Assembly: GCF_040500525.1 (NCBI RefSeq)
Contig: NZ_CP159402.1
Coordinates: 2,355,501 to 2,419,500 of the forward strand
From: Azospirillum formosense
GTDB lineage: Bacteria; Pseudomonadota; Alphaproteobacteria; Azospirillales; Azospirillaceae
Direction of reading: 5' to 3'
DNA length: 64,000 nt
The position numbers and the translations under genes were made by a program. The notes under the pieces were generated by a model. That model did no database searches, was not told the origin of the DNA, and saw nothing but the letters and a program-made list of their open reading frames with translations. Shown here piece by piece: positions 1 through 10,465 of this stretch (the stretch's first letter is position 1; every line of letters begins with the position of its first letter).

Positions 1-2563
<2,563 letters not shown>

Positions 2564-2568
2564 GGTAA

Positions 2569-5211
2569 TTATGGCGTCCCGGCGATGTCCTTCGCAAGGG
2601 ACTTGAAAAGGGCGCCGGTCCGGTCGCTGGACAGGGCGCCGCGCAGCGCTTCCGCCCCTTCCCCGGCGGCGTCCAGAACGCTGTCGATCAGCCCCGCCGC
2701 CTCGTCCCGGCGGCCCGCGCGAAGGGCGGCGCCGAGCGCGCGGCAGGCCGACGCCAGACGCACCAGCCCCAGGCTGGACGCCGGCGCGACCAGCGCCTGG
2801 GCGTCCGCCGCCAAGCGGGCGGAATCGCCTCCGGGCTCGCCGTCCGCGCGCAGGAGGCTCATCCGTTCGGGAAGCTCGCCGAGGAAGGCGGCGGCGAGGC
2901 GGACGCAGGCGTCCTCCCCCAGCGCGTCGGACAGCTGGCGCAGCATCGCGAGGTCGAGCGGCTGACGGAGCGGTATCGGCTCCGCCAGGGTCCGCGGAGA
3001 AGCGCCCGTCCCGGCCCCGCCGGGAGGCCGGGGGGAGTCCTGGAACAGGGTGGCCGGGCCGCCCGATCCCTCCCCGTCCACCGCGCGGTCGATGGTGGTG
3101 AGCATGGTCCTGCGGTCCACCGGCTTGGCGATGTGGCCGTTCATGCCGGCGTCCTGGCAGCGGCGGACCTCGTCGGGCAGCGCGCTGGCGCTCATCGCCA
3201 GGATCGGGATGGTTCCGACCGGCGGCGGCAGGGTGCGGATCGCCCGCGTGGCGGCGTGGCCGTCCATCTCCGGCATGTGCACGTCCATCAGCACGAGATC
3301 GTAGACGCCGCGCTGCACCGCCTGGACCGCCTGCCGCCCGTCGGTCACGGTGTCCACGCGATGGCCGACGCCGCGCAGCATGGCCACGGTCAGTTCCCGG
3401 TTCATCGCCAGATCCTCGGCCAGGAGGATGCGCAACGGGCGGCGCACGACCAGGAACTCCGCCGCGCACGAGGGACGGCGGTGGACCGGCGGTTCGGATT
3501 CCCGCAGCACCAGCGACAGCCAGAAGGTCGAGCCGACGCCCGCCTGGCTCTGCACCCCGACCGTCCCGCCCATCATCTCCACCAGCCGGCGGCTGATGGC
3601 GAGGCCCAGGCCGGTGCCGCCGCGCGACCGGTCAATCTGGCTGAAGCGCTGGAAGAGCTGGCCCTGCCGGTCGGGCGGAATGCCGATCCCGGTGTCGGTG
3701 ACGCTGATCGTCAGATGCGGCCCGGCGGGCGTGTCGGCGATCTTCACGATGGTCAGGCCGACGCCGCCGTGCTCGGTGAACTTCACCGCGTTGGCCAGAA
3801 GGTTCAGGACCACCTGCCGCAGCCGGTCGGGATCACCGCTCAGCCAATCCGGGACGTCCGGCGCGATGGCGGCGTGCAACGTCAGCCCCTTCGCCTCGGC
3901 CTCCAGACGCAGCACCGCCGCGCAGTTGGCGATCAGGTCGCGGATGGCGAAGGGGGTGTCGTTCAACACCAGACGCCCCGCCTCGATGCGGGAGAAGTCC
4001 AGCACGTCCTCGATCACCGTCAGAAGCGACCGGCCGGCGTCGCGCACCAGGCGGGCGTGGTGGCGCTGCCGGGGCGTGAGGTCCTCGTCCAGCAGAAGGC
4101 GGGCGAAGCCGAGGATGCCGTTCAGCGGCGTGCGCATCTCGTGGCTCATCGTCGCCAGGAACTCGGCCTTGGCGCGGCTGGCCGCCTCGGCCTCCAGGCG
4201 GGCCTGGATCAGCGCCTGTTCGTTGCGCTTGGCCTCGGTGACGTCGGTGACGATGCCGTCCCACACGATGTCGCCGCAGTCGCGCCGCACGGCGCGGCTG
4301 GAGGCGCTGATCCAGCGGATTTCGCCATCGGCCCGGACGATCCGGTATTCGAGGTTCCAGGGCTCCAACGTCTCGGCCGAGGCGTGGATCGAGGCGAACA
4401 GGCGGGGGCGGTCCTCGGGATGGAGGATGCGGTTCAGCGCCTCCAGAGTCACCGGCGCCGTCGGCGGCAGACCCATCACCTGGAAGAAGCCTGGGCTGCA
4501 ATAGGGAAAGCGCAGCCGGCCGTCCGCCGTCAGCACCCGCTGGTACACGCCGCCCGGCAGGTTCGCCACCGTCGCGGCGAAGCGGCGCTGGCTTTCGGTG
4601 AGGGCGATCTGGAGATCGAGGCGCTCCTGCTCCTTGCGCAGGAAGGTGCCCAGCGCCAGCGTTCCGAAGAAGTTTCCAAGGCTCAGCGGCACCAGCGCGG
4701 TGTCCATCAGCCGGCGCGCCAGATCGGGGGGCAGCAGCAGGAAGCTGAAGGGGGCCATCACCGTCACCAGCAGCGCCAGCGTGGCCAGGTGCCGATTGCC
4801 GAAGCGCCCGCTCCGCCGCGCCGCCGCGCCCACCAGCATGCCGATCACCCCGGCACCGATCAGCGAGGTGACCCCCGCGACCGCTCCCGGACCGCCCATC
4901 CAGAACCGGAAGGCGCCGGACAGCAGAGCCGCCGCCGCCCCGGCCAGCGGACCGCCGAAGGGGCCGGCCAGCCCGACCATCACGTTGCGCGCGTCGATGA
5001 ACAGGCCCGGCGCCACCCGCACCGGATCGGCCATGCCCAGCACCGCCACCATGCCGAACATCAGGCCCAGCAGGACGTTGGCCGCCGGCGCCGGCCAGTT
5101 GGCGGCACGGCTGCGGATCTGCAGGAAGACGACCGCAACGACGGCGAAAAGCCCGATGTTCTGCGCCAGTCCGAGCAGAAGTTCGCTGGAAACCATGGTC
5201 ATCGTGTTCAT
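2569..5211 (-). CDS. Hybrid sensor histidine kinase with 5TM-LYT sensor, PAS, REC and degenerate Hpt
   Basis: An 880-aa hybrid kinase. The first ~190 residues form about six hydrophobic helices with the conserved pattern of the 5TM-5TMR_LYT sensor (DARNV and GPFGGPLAG motifs), followed by a PAS domain with PAC segment (about 205-330), the H-box MSHEMRTPLNG (His357), an HATPase domain with GTGLGLAI, a receiver domain with LMDVHMPEMDG (Asp643), and a C-terminal helical region that aligns to Hpt domains. In that region the position that should hold the phosphorylatable histidine is Gln805 (AQALVAPASSLG against the family pattern AHxLKGxSxxLG), so phosphotransfer through it looks impossible. It is the first gene of a two-kinase operon. 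The ATG at 5211 is used. Confidence 0.93.
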   Translation of the reverse strand: MNTMTMVSSELLLGLAQNIGLFAVVAVVFLQIRSRAANWPAPAANVLLGLMFGMVAVLGMADPVRVAPGLFIDARNVMVGLAGPFGGPLAGAAAALLSGAFRFWMGGPGAVAGVTSLIGAGVIGMLVGAAARRSGRFGNRHLATLALLVTVMAPFSFLLLPPDLARRLMDTALVPLSLGNFFGTLALGTFLRKEQERLDLQIALTESQRRFAATVANLPGGVYQRVLTADGRLRFPYCSPGFFQVMGLPPTAPVTLEALNRILHPEDRPRLFASIHASAETLEPWNLEYRIVRADGEIRWISASSRAVRRDCGDIVWDGIVTDVTEAKRNEQALIQARLEAEAASRAKAEFLATMSHEMRTPLNGILGFARLLLDEDLTPRQRHHARLVRDAGRSLLTVIEDVLDFSRIEAGRLVLNDTPFAIRDLIANCAAVLRLEAEAKGLTLHAAIAPDVPDWLSGDPDRLRQVVLNLLANAVKFTEHGGVGLTIVKIADTPAGPHLTISVTDTGIGIPPDRQGQLFQRFSQIDRSRGGTGLGLAISRRLVEMMGGTVGVQSQAGVGSTFWLSLVLRESEPPVHRRPSCAAEFLVVRRPLRILLAEDLAMNRELTVAMLRGVGHRVDTVTDGRQAVQAVQRGVYDLVLMDVHMPEMDGHAATRAIRTLPPPVGTIPILAMSASALPDEVRRCQDAGMNGHIAKPVDRRTMLTTIDRAVDGEGSGGPATLFQDSPRPPGGAGTGASPRTLAEPIPLRQPLDLAMLRQLSDALGEDACVRLAAAFLGELPERMSLLRADGEPGGDSARLAADAQALVAPASSLGLVRLASACRALGAALRAGRRDEAAGLIDSVLDAAGEGAEALRGALSSDRTGALFKSLAKDIAGTP

Positions 5212-5802
5212 CGCAGCTCTCCGGCCGTCACACGTCTTCGGTGGTCCCGTTTTGCATTTTGCCTGCGTGGCGTGATGCGGATTCGCATCGTGCGACGCAT
5301 TCCCGGCGTACCAGCGGATGCCGCTCCGTTCCGGTCCACCCGCCCGTCCCGTCTACGCAAAGGATGTGCCGCCCCGGAGGTGGTCGCCCGTCATAGGCAA
5401 CCCGGCCGAGGCAACCCGCACGGCATCGCCGTCGGGGGTGGCGGAGCGGCGACGCCCCCAGGCGGGAAAGCCCCGCCGTTCCGCGCCGCACCACGCCCTT
5501 CGGGGCACCCCGTCCGCACCGGCAATCGTCGCAAATGCCACCGGCCTGTGACGTTCCGGGGATTTCCGCCGGCCGGGCCGGCGGGGCCGCTGCATGACCG
5601 GGTTAGTACCGAATTCCGGCGGGGCAAAAGGGCCTCCGATCCCGTTGGCGAAGCGGGATGCCGGCGGTACCGCGCCGGTGTCGCCTGAAGACTGCGCTCT
5701 CGCCCGAAGGGGTCCTCCGTTGGTTTTCACGCCGTGAAAGCCATCCGCGGGACCGCCGTCGGGCCGGGGGCACGGACGGGAGGCGGTGACGGGAGAAGGT
5801 TT
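5212..5802. other. Divergent intergenic region
   Basis: About 590 bases separate the kinase operon (leftward) from the glycosyltransferase (rightward). It holds several GC-rich inverted repeats (for example around 5571-5586) and open frames on both strands, none of which looks like a known protein or has a convincing start signal. Promoters for both operons must lie here, but I cannot place them. Confidence 0.5.
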
Positions 5803-6900
5803 ATGCAGCACGCCGTTGCCGGGGCCCCGCGGTTGTCCGTGGTGGTTCCCTGCTACAACGAGGCCGAGGGACTCGGCGAATTGCACCGCCGGGTGTCCGC
5901 GGTCTGCCGCGCCGAGGTCGGGCAGAGTTATGAGTTGATCCTGGTGGATGACGGATCGCGCGACGGAACCTGGAGCCGCATCGCCACCCTGGTGCGCGAC
6001 GATCCGGCGGTGACGGGGGTGCGTCTGTCGCGCAACCACGGCCACCAGCTGGCCCTGACCGCCGGCCTCCACGTCTGCCGGGGCGAGCGCATCCTGATCA
6101 TCGACGCCGATCTGCAGGACCCGCCGGAACTGCTCACCACCATGATGGCCCGCATGGACGCCGGGGCGGACGTGGTCTACGGCACCCGCATGGCCCGCGA
6201 CGGCGAGACGTGGTTCAAGAAGGGCACGGCGGCGCTGTTCTACCGCCTGCTCGACCGGCTGGTCGACATCGAGATTCCCAAGGACACCGGCGACTTCCGC
6301 CTGATGAGCCGCCGCGCCCTGGAGGTGTTGAACGCGATGCCGGAGCAGCACCGCTTCATCCGGGGCATGGTGAGCTGGATCGGGCTGAAGCAGGAGCCGC
6401 TGCCCTACGACCGGCAGGCCCGCCTCGCCGGAACGACGAAATATCCCTTGGGCAAGATGATCCGTTTCGCGGTCGACGCGATCACCAGCTTCTCCATCAA
6501 GCCGCTGCGGGCCGCCTCCTACATCGGTTTCGTCTTCGCGCTGTGTGCGGTGCTGGCGCTGGGGTACGCGCTGGTGAGCTGGGCGCAGCACGCGACGGTT
6601 CCCGGCTGGACCAGCGTCATGGTCGTCATGCTGGTTCTGGGCAGCACGCAGCTTCTGATCCTGGGCGTCCTCGGGGAGTATCTGGGACGGCTCTACATGG
6701 AGACGAAGCACCGCCCGCTGTTCGTCGTGGACCGCATCGCCCGGCATGCGGATTTTTTGCCCCCCGGGACCGCGGCCGGCCATCAGGCGCCGGCAACCGC
6801 CGACATCGATCTGGGTACCGGCATCGCGGCTGCGGCGGGAGCCTTCTCCCGCATCGAAGCGGATGGCATCGAAGCGAATGGCATCAAAGCGAATGGTTGA
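5803..6900 (+). CDS. Family 2 glycosyltransferase, GtrB/DPM1-like
   Basis: Membrane-anchored GT2 enzyme that most likely transfers a sugar from a nucleotide donor to a polyprenyl phosphate on the cytoplasmic face. The N-terminal GT-A domain shows SVVVPCYNEAEGL, the LVDDGSRDGT strand and the catalytic-type IIDADLQDPPE motif; two hydrophobic segments follow near residues 235-290, as in GtrB/DPM1 proteins. ATG at 5803 is preferred because GGGAGAAGG lies 3 bases upstream; an in-frame GTG at 5734 gives a longer form. The stop overlaps the start of the gtrA-like gene. The C-terminal 15 residues come from a 15-bp tandem repeat and are unlikely to be part of the fold. Confidence 0.9.
   Translation: MQHAVAGAPRLSVVVPCYNEAEGLGELHRRVSAVCRAEVGQSYELILVDDGSRDGTWSRIATLVRDDPAVTGVRLSRNHGHQLALTAGLHVCRGERILIIDADLQDPPELLTTMMARMDAGADVVYGTRMARDGETWFKKGTAALFYRLLDRLVDIEIPKDTGDFRLMSRRALEVLNAMPEQHRFIRGMVSWIGLKQEPLPYDRQARLAGTTKYPLGKMIRFAVDAITSFSIKPLRAASYIGFVFALCAVLALGYALVSWAQHATVPGWTSVMVVMLVLGSTQLLILGVLGEYLGRLYMETKHRPLFVVDRIARHADFLPPGTAAGHQAPATADIDLGTGIAAAAGAFSRIEADGIEANGIKANG
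6851..6895. repeat. 15-bp tandem repeat spanning the GT2/GtrA gene junction
   Basis: Three near-identical units at 6851-6865, 6866-6880 and 6881-6895, consensus GCATCGAAGCGAATG. In the glycosyltransferase frame they encode the pentapeptide GIEAN/D. In the gtrA frame each unit ends in an ATG, so candidate gtrA starts lie at 6863, 6878 and 6893. Confidence 0.9.
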
Positions 6901-7333
6901 TCGGGACATGAGCGGCGCGGACGGATGGCGGGTGGCCATTCCCTGGAAGGCTCTGCGCTTCGCCGTGGTCGGGCTGCTGAACACGGCGGTCGACTTCGGG
7001 GTTTTCCTGGCGCTTCTCTCGTTGGCCGGGGCGCCCGTGCTGGTCGCCAACGCCGCCGGATTCTCCGCCGGGACGCTGTGCAGCTTCCTGGTGAACCGGA
7101 GCTGGACCTTCCGCGTGCGCCGCGAGGAGGCGCCCATGGCACGGCGCCTGCCGCTGTTCCTGGCCTTCAACATCGTCGGGCTGGGCCTGTCCACGCTGGT
7201 GGTCGGCCTGCTGGTCCCCGCCGTGCCGCCGCTGGCCGCCAAGATCGCGGCGGCCGTCGTCACCTTCGCCTGGAGCTACTGGTCCACCCGACGCTTCGTC
7301 TTCAACGCGCCGGCCGCCAATCCCCTCGCCTGA
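6893..7333 (+). CDS. GtrA family membrane protein (polyprenyl-linked sugar flippase)
   Basis: A 146-aa protein with four predicted membrane helices. The GtrA family signature is clear: RFAVVGLLNTAVDFGVF near the start, then AAGFSAGTLCSFLVNRSWTF, and a C-terminal helix ending SYWSTRRFVF. GtrA proteins are thought to move undecaprenyl- or decaprenyl-phosphate-linked sugars across the inner membrane, which fits the GtrB-like enzyme just upstream. ATG at 6893 overlaps the upstream stop (ATGGTTGA), suggesting translational coupling; ATG at 6908 is an alternative. Together the pair probably modifies a surface glycan or lipid. Confidence 0.88.
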   Translation: MVDRDMSGADGWRVAIPWKALRFAVVGLLNTAVDFGVFLALLSLAGAPVLVANAAGFSAGTLCSFLVNRSWTFRVRREEAPMARRLPLFLAFNIVGLGLSTLVVGLLVPAVPPLAAKIAAAVVTFAWSYWSTRRFVFNAPAANPLA

Positions 7334-7390
7334 CGCCCCGGTTCAAGGCGGCCCGCCGAGGGGCGGGCGCGCTTTGCCGCAACGGCGAAC

Positions 7391-7421
7391 CTTGACCGCC
7401 GGGCGGCCTACCCCAATCTAT
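7391..7421 (+). promoter_or_regulatory. Sigma-32-type heat-shock promoter
   Basis: CTTGACC (7391-7397), a 13-base spacer, then CCCCAATCTAT (7411-7421). This matches the RpoH pattern CTTGAAA-N11-16-CCCCATNT with few mismatches and lies about 100 bases upstream of the hsp20 start, the expected place for a heat-shock promoter. Confidence 0.65.
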
Positions 7422-7502
7422 GACGGAGCGGCGCCGAGCCTCCCCCTTTCGGGCCGCCAGCCAGCCGGGCGCCGGAAACGGGCCCAATGTGCAACTCGCT
7501 CG

Positions 7503-7515
7503 CCTCTCGAGGAGG
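7503..7515 (+). promoter_or_regulatory. Ribosome binding site of hsp20 within a small hairpin
   Basis: GAGG of the Shine-Dalgarno sequence (7512-7515) can pair with CCTC at 7503-7506 across a 5-base loop. The strong GGAGG and its 7-base distance to GTG at 7523 decide the hsp20 start. The hairpin might act as a weak RNA thermometer; that is speculation. Confidence 0.4.
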
Positions 7516-7522
7516 ATGCGCC

Positions 7523-8002
7523 GTGACGACACGTCTTTCGCTCTTCAACAGTCCGCTGCTCCTGGGCTTCGACCAGTTCGAGCGCACGCTGGACCGCATC
7601 GCCAAGAATTCCGCGGAAGGATATCCGCCCTACAACATCGAACAGATCGGGGACGAAGGCCTGCGCATCACGCTGGCCGTGGCCGGCTTCACCTCCGAGG
7701 ACCTGTCGGTCCAGATCGAGGACAACCAGCTCGTCATCCGCGGCCGCCAGACCGACGACCGCTCGCGCATCTACCTGCACCGCGGCATCGCCGCCCGGCA
7801 GTTCCAGCGCAGCTTCGTTCTGGCGGAGGGGATCGAGGTGGTCGGCGCCTCGCTCGACAACGGCCTGCTCAACATCGACCTCAAGCGGCCCCTGCCGGAA
7901 CCGAAGGTCCGCACCATCAAGATCGAGCAGCCCGCCCAGGCCGCCAGCGGCACCGCCGGACCGCAGACCATCGACGTCGCGCCCGACCGCGGCGACGCCT
8001 GA
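7523..8002 (+). CDS. Small heat shock protein, Hsp20/IbpA family
   Basis: ATP-independent holdase chaperone that binds unfolding proteins and keeps them refoldable. The 159-aa product has the family N-terminus (LFNSPLLLGFDQFERTLDRI), the start of the alpha-crystallin domain (PPYNIEQIG) and its end (GLLNIDLKRPLPE), with a short variable tail. This N-terminal pattern is typical of the IbpA-like class A proteins of alphaproteobacteria. GTG at 7523 is chosen because GAGGAGG precedes it; an in-frame ATG at 7487 has no such signal. It has a sigma-32-like promoter upstream and is followed by a DUF1150 gene, a common pairing in this class. Confidence 0.93.
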   Translation: MTTRLSLFNSPLLLGFDQFERTLDRIAKNSAEGYPPYNIEQIGDEGLRITLAVAGFTSEDLSVQIEDNQLVIRGRQTDDRSRIYLHRGIAARQFQRSFVLAEGIEVVGASLDNGLLNIDLKRPLPEPKVRTIKIEQPAQAASGTAGPQTIDVAPDRGDA

Positions 8003-8061
8003 CCGGTCCCCGCGCCCCCGCTGCCTCACCTCACCGACCGATTCGTCCAAAGGACTGCGTC

Positions 8062-8295
8062 ATGAACAGCTTCGACATCGACAAGGCCGCCGCCTATCTG
8101 CGCCAACTGTCGCCCCAGGACTTCGCCGGCTTCGGGCTGGACCATGTCGCCTACGTGCGGCCGGTGACCGTCGACGACGCCCCGGCCTTCTCCGTCCACG
8201 CCGCCGACGGCACGCCCCTGACGGTTGTGACCGAGCGCGACGTGGCCTTCGCCACCGTCCGCCAGAACGACATGGAGCCGCTGAGCGTCCATTGA
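8062..8295 (+). CDS. DUF1150 family protein
   Basis: A 77-aa acidic protein with the DUF1150 core (LSPQDFAGFGLDHVAYVRPV and a C-terminal ERDVAFATVRQNDMEPLSVH). Function is not known. Members are often encoded directly after an Hsp20 gene in alphaproteobacteria, as here (59 bases apart, same strand), so a role with the small heat-shock protein or shared heat induction is likely. A strong terminator closes the unit. Confidence 0.85.
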   Translation: MNSFDIDKAAAYLRQLSPQDFAGFGLDHVAYVRPVTVDDAPAFSVHAADGTPLTVVTERDVAFATVRQNDMEPLSVH

Positions 8296-8336
8296 CGCCC
8301 GAAGGTTTCGCGGCAACCCCCGCAAGGGTTGCGATA

Positions 8337-8372
8337 GGGCCGGTCCATCGCGGACCGGCCCTTTTCGTTTTT
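8337..8372 (+). terminator. Rho-independent terminator of the hsp20-DUF1150 unit
   Basis: A perfect 10-bp stem, GGGCCGGTCC (8337-8346) with GGACCGGCCC (8352-8361), has a 5-base loop and is followed by TTTTCGTTTTT. A smaller hairpin (GCAACCC/GGGTTGC) lies just before it. Confidence 0.9.
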
Positions 8373-8501
8373 GTACGACCGGTGCTATGACATTGCACCG
8401 GGACGCCCCCTTCAACCCTTGCCTGCCCCCCTCAACCCGCTATCCTTGTGGGGGACCGCGAAAGTGGCCAAGCGGGCGGATGGGCGCCGGCTTGCGGGGA
8501 G

Positions 8502-9605
8502 ATGGCATTGAGCGACGGGGCAGACACCAGCGAGGCCGTGGCCGAGGTTGCGGGGGACAAGCCGGCACGACCCCAGGGCGGAGGCCGGCGCAGGCAGTGG
8601 GAGGACGAGGCCCGCGACGCGCTGCACATCATGCCGCTGTCGGCCATCCCGCTGGAAACACCGGGGCTCCAGCACGCCCGGCTGATCAAGAACGTGCGGT
8701 TGCAGACCGTCGTCGAGATGTTCCACGACGTCCAGACCGGCAGCGGGCAGGTCTCGCCGCGCCACCTCACCGCCTATTTCGAATCCTACAAGGAAGAGGT
8801 GGAGCGCGACCTCGTCAAGATCGAGAAGATCGCCGCCGCCTCCAGCTTCGACGTCTACACCTCCCGCATCGAACTGCGGCGGATGAACATCGACGTCAAC
8901 AGCGTCGAGTCGCTGACCCTGTCCGACCGCAAGAAGGAGGAGCTGACCAACTACATGCGCGTCTTCACGCGCCCGCTGGTCGAATATGTCTACGGGTCCG
9001 AGGACATGCAGGTCCAGGACGTGAAGGACATCATCGGCATGTTCTCCAACCCCAACCGGGACGAGGCGCTGCGCAACCTGCGCATGATGGCCGACCGGCT
9101 GGACATCGAGCTGGGGGAGATCCCGCAATTTCTTGAGGAATACGGCGACATCTTCCTGTCGCTGGCCTATTTCAAGAAATGCCTGGACGACATCGTTCCG
9201 GAGATCCAACGCTTCCTCTCCTGGATGGCCGAGATCCGCAGCTCGACCGAGGTCAAGCGCGACGCCCGGCAGATGCGCATGCTCGACGAGATCAGCCGCG
9301 ACCTGACCGACATCTCGACCTCGATCACCGGGCGGTTCGAGAGCTTCGACAACCGGTCCAAGGATTTCTGGCGCGACATCAACGCCGAGACCTTCCATTC
9401 CATCCGCGAGCTGATCGCCTCCCACCATGTCACCATCGGCGGCGTGCTGTGCGGACTGGCGGTGAAGATGGACCTGTGGAAGGCGCGCTTCGCCCGCGGC
9501 GGCGGCGGCCCCAACCGGCGCATGGAGTTTGTGAAGTCGGAAATCCTGCCCGGCCTGTCCCACATCAAGTCGCTGGAACAGTCCGCCCGCTCCGCCAGCG
9601 CGTAA
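8502..9605 (+). CDS. Conserved hypothetical protein, helical, cytoplasmic
   Basis: I do not recognise this 367-aa protein. It has no signal peptide or membrane helix and is rich in charged residues, with long stretches that look helical (for example ESYKEEVERDLVKIEKIAAA and the region around residues 240-310). The first ~30 residues are low-complexity and end in a basic GGGRRRQWEDEARDALH segment. Starts at ATG 8502 or TTG 8508 are both possible; GGGGAG lies immediately upstream and is better spaced for the TTG. Codon use matches its neighbours, so it is a real gene. It is followed within 30 bases by the LytTR regulator on the same strand. Confidence 0.75.
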   Translation: MALSDGADTSEAVAEVAGDKPARPQGGGRRRQWEDEARDALHIMPLSAIPLETPGLQHARLIKNVRLQTVVEMFHDVQTGSGQVSPRHLTAYFESYKEEVERDLVKIEKIAAASSFDVYTSRIELRRMNIDVNSVESLTLSDRKKEELTNYMRVFTRPLVEYVYGSEDMQVQDVKDIIGMFSNPNRDEALRNLRMMADRLDIELGEIPQFLEEYGDIFLSLAYFKKCLDDIVPEIQRFLSWMAEIRSSTEVKRDARQMRMLDEISRDLTDISTSITGRFESFDNRSKDFWRDINAETFHSIRELIASHHVTIGGVLCGLAVKMDLWKARFARGGGGPNRRMEFVKSEILPGLSHIKSLEQSARSASA

Positions 9606-9634
9606 CCCTGGATGATGCCGTGGACAGCCCCGCG

Positions 9635-10465
9635 ATGGGTCTCCCCCGCACACCCTACCGCCGCCGGCTGCTGGGGCGGCGGCTGCCGGTTCTGCTCGGC
9701 GCGGCGCTGGTGCTGGCCCTGCTCGGTCCCTTCGGCACCTTCGCCGATCTGACGCTGCCCCAGCGGCTGGCCTACTGGGTCGGGCTGATCGGGCTGGGCG
9801 GCCTCGCCTTCGAGCTTCTGACCCTGGCCGCCGCCCGCCTGCTGCGGGAACGGCCCGAGGCGTGGCGCGCCCTTCTGGCCGGAGTGGCGCTGGCGGTGGC
9901 GGCGCCGATGACGCTCGCCGTGGCTCTGCTGGAACGGTCTTTGCGGGGCAAGGACATGCTGAACCCGCTGGGTCTGGCGGAGCTGTTCGTCTACGTCGTC
10001 CTCATCACGCTCCTGGTGTCCGCCATCCCGGTCTGGCTGGAGCTGCGCGACCGCGGACTTCTCGCCGCCGCCCCGTCGTCTACGCCGCCCCCCGCTGCAT
10101 CAGACCCAGCGGAAGCAGCCCCGGCGGAGCGGCCGGAGCCCGCCTTCCTCGCCCGCCTGCCGGCCCGGCTCGGCCGCGACCTGCTGGCGCTGGAGATGGA
10201 GGACCATTACGTCCGCGCCCACACGGCGGCGGGCAGCGACCTGATCCTGATGCGGCTGCGCGACGCCATCGCCGAGCTGGACGGGCTGGACGGGATGCAG
10301 GTTCACCGCTCCCACTGGGTCGCCGCCGCCGCCGTCGCCGGGGTGGAGCGCAAGCCGGACGGCAAGCTGGTGCTGGTCCTGCGCGATGGCCGTCGCGTGC
10401 CGGTCAGCCGCAGGTACGCGGCGGCGGTTCGCGAGGCGGGCTGGGCGGAAAAGACGGGGCCGTAA
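9635..10465 (+). CDS. Membrane-anchored LytTR-type DNA-binding regulator
   Basis: A 276-aa transcription factor. Four hydrophobic helices fill roughly residues 15-130, then a Pro/Ala-rich linker, then a LytTR domain (about 170-265) with the recognisable LALEMEDHYVRAHTAAG, MQVHRSHWVA and VPVSRRYAAAVREAGW segments. LytTR domains bind DNA as beta-strand modules and normally follow receiver domains; here a membrane domain replaces the receiver, so it may respond to a membrane signal directly. GTG at 9620 is an alternative start. No Shine-Dalgarno sequence is obvious. Spaced GAAAAC repeats just downstream could be a target. Confidence 0.85.
   Translation: MGLPRTPYRRRLLGRRLPVLLGAALVLALLGPFGTFADLTLPQRLAYWVGLIGLGGLAFELLTLAAARLLRERPEAWRALLAGVALAVAAPMTLAVALLERSLRGKDMLNPLGLAELFVYVVLITLLVSAIPVWLELRDRGLLAAAPSSTPPPAASDPAEAAPAERPEPAFLARLPARLGRDLLALEMEDHYVRAHTAAGSDLILMRLRDAIAELDGLDGMQVHRSHWVAAAAVAGVERKPDGKLVLVLRDGRRVPVSRRYAAAVREAGWAEKTGP

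Noticed and set aside
5400..5520. Possible riboswitch in the gap before the glycosyltransferase gene
   Set aside because: Several GC-rich hairpins can be drawn, but none matches a riboswitch consensus I know, on either strand.
3133..5688. 851-residue plus-strand open frame
   Set aside because: Antisense shadow of the second hybrid kinase; no recognisable motifs, compositionally biased.
5353..7263. 636-residue minus-strand open frame across the 5.2-5.8 kb gap and the glycosyltransferase/GtrA genes
   Set aside because: Most of it is antisense to two well-supported genes, and the part in the gap shows no protein-like pattern or ribosome binding site.
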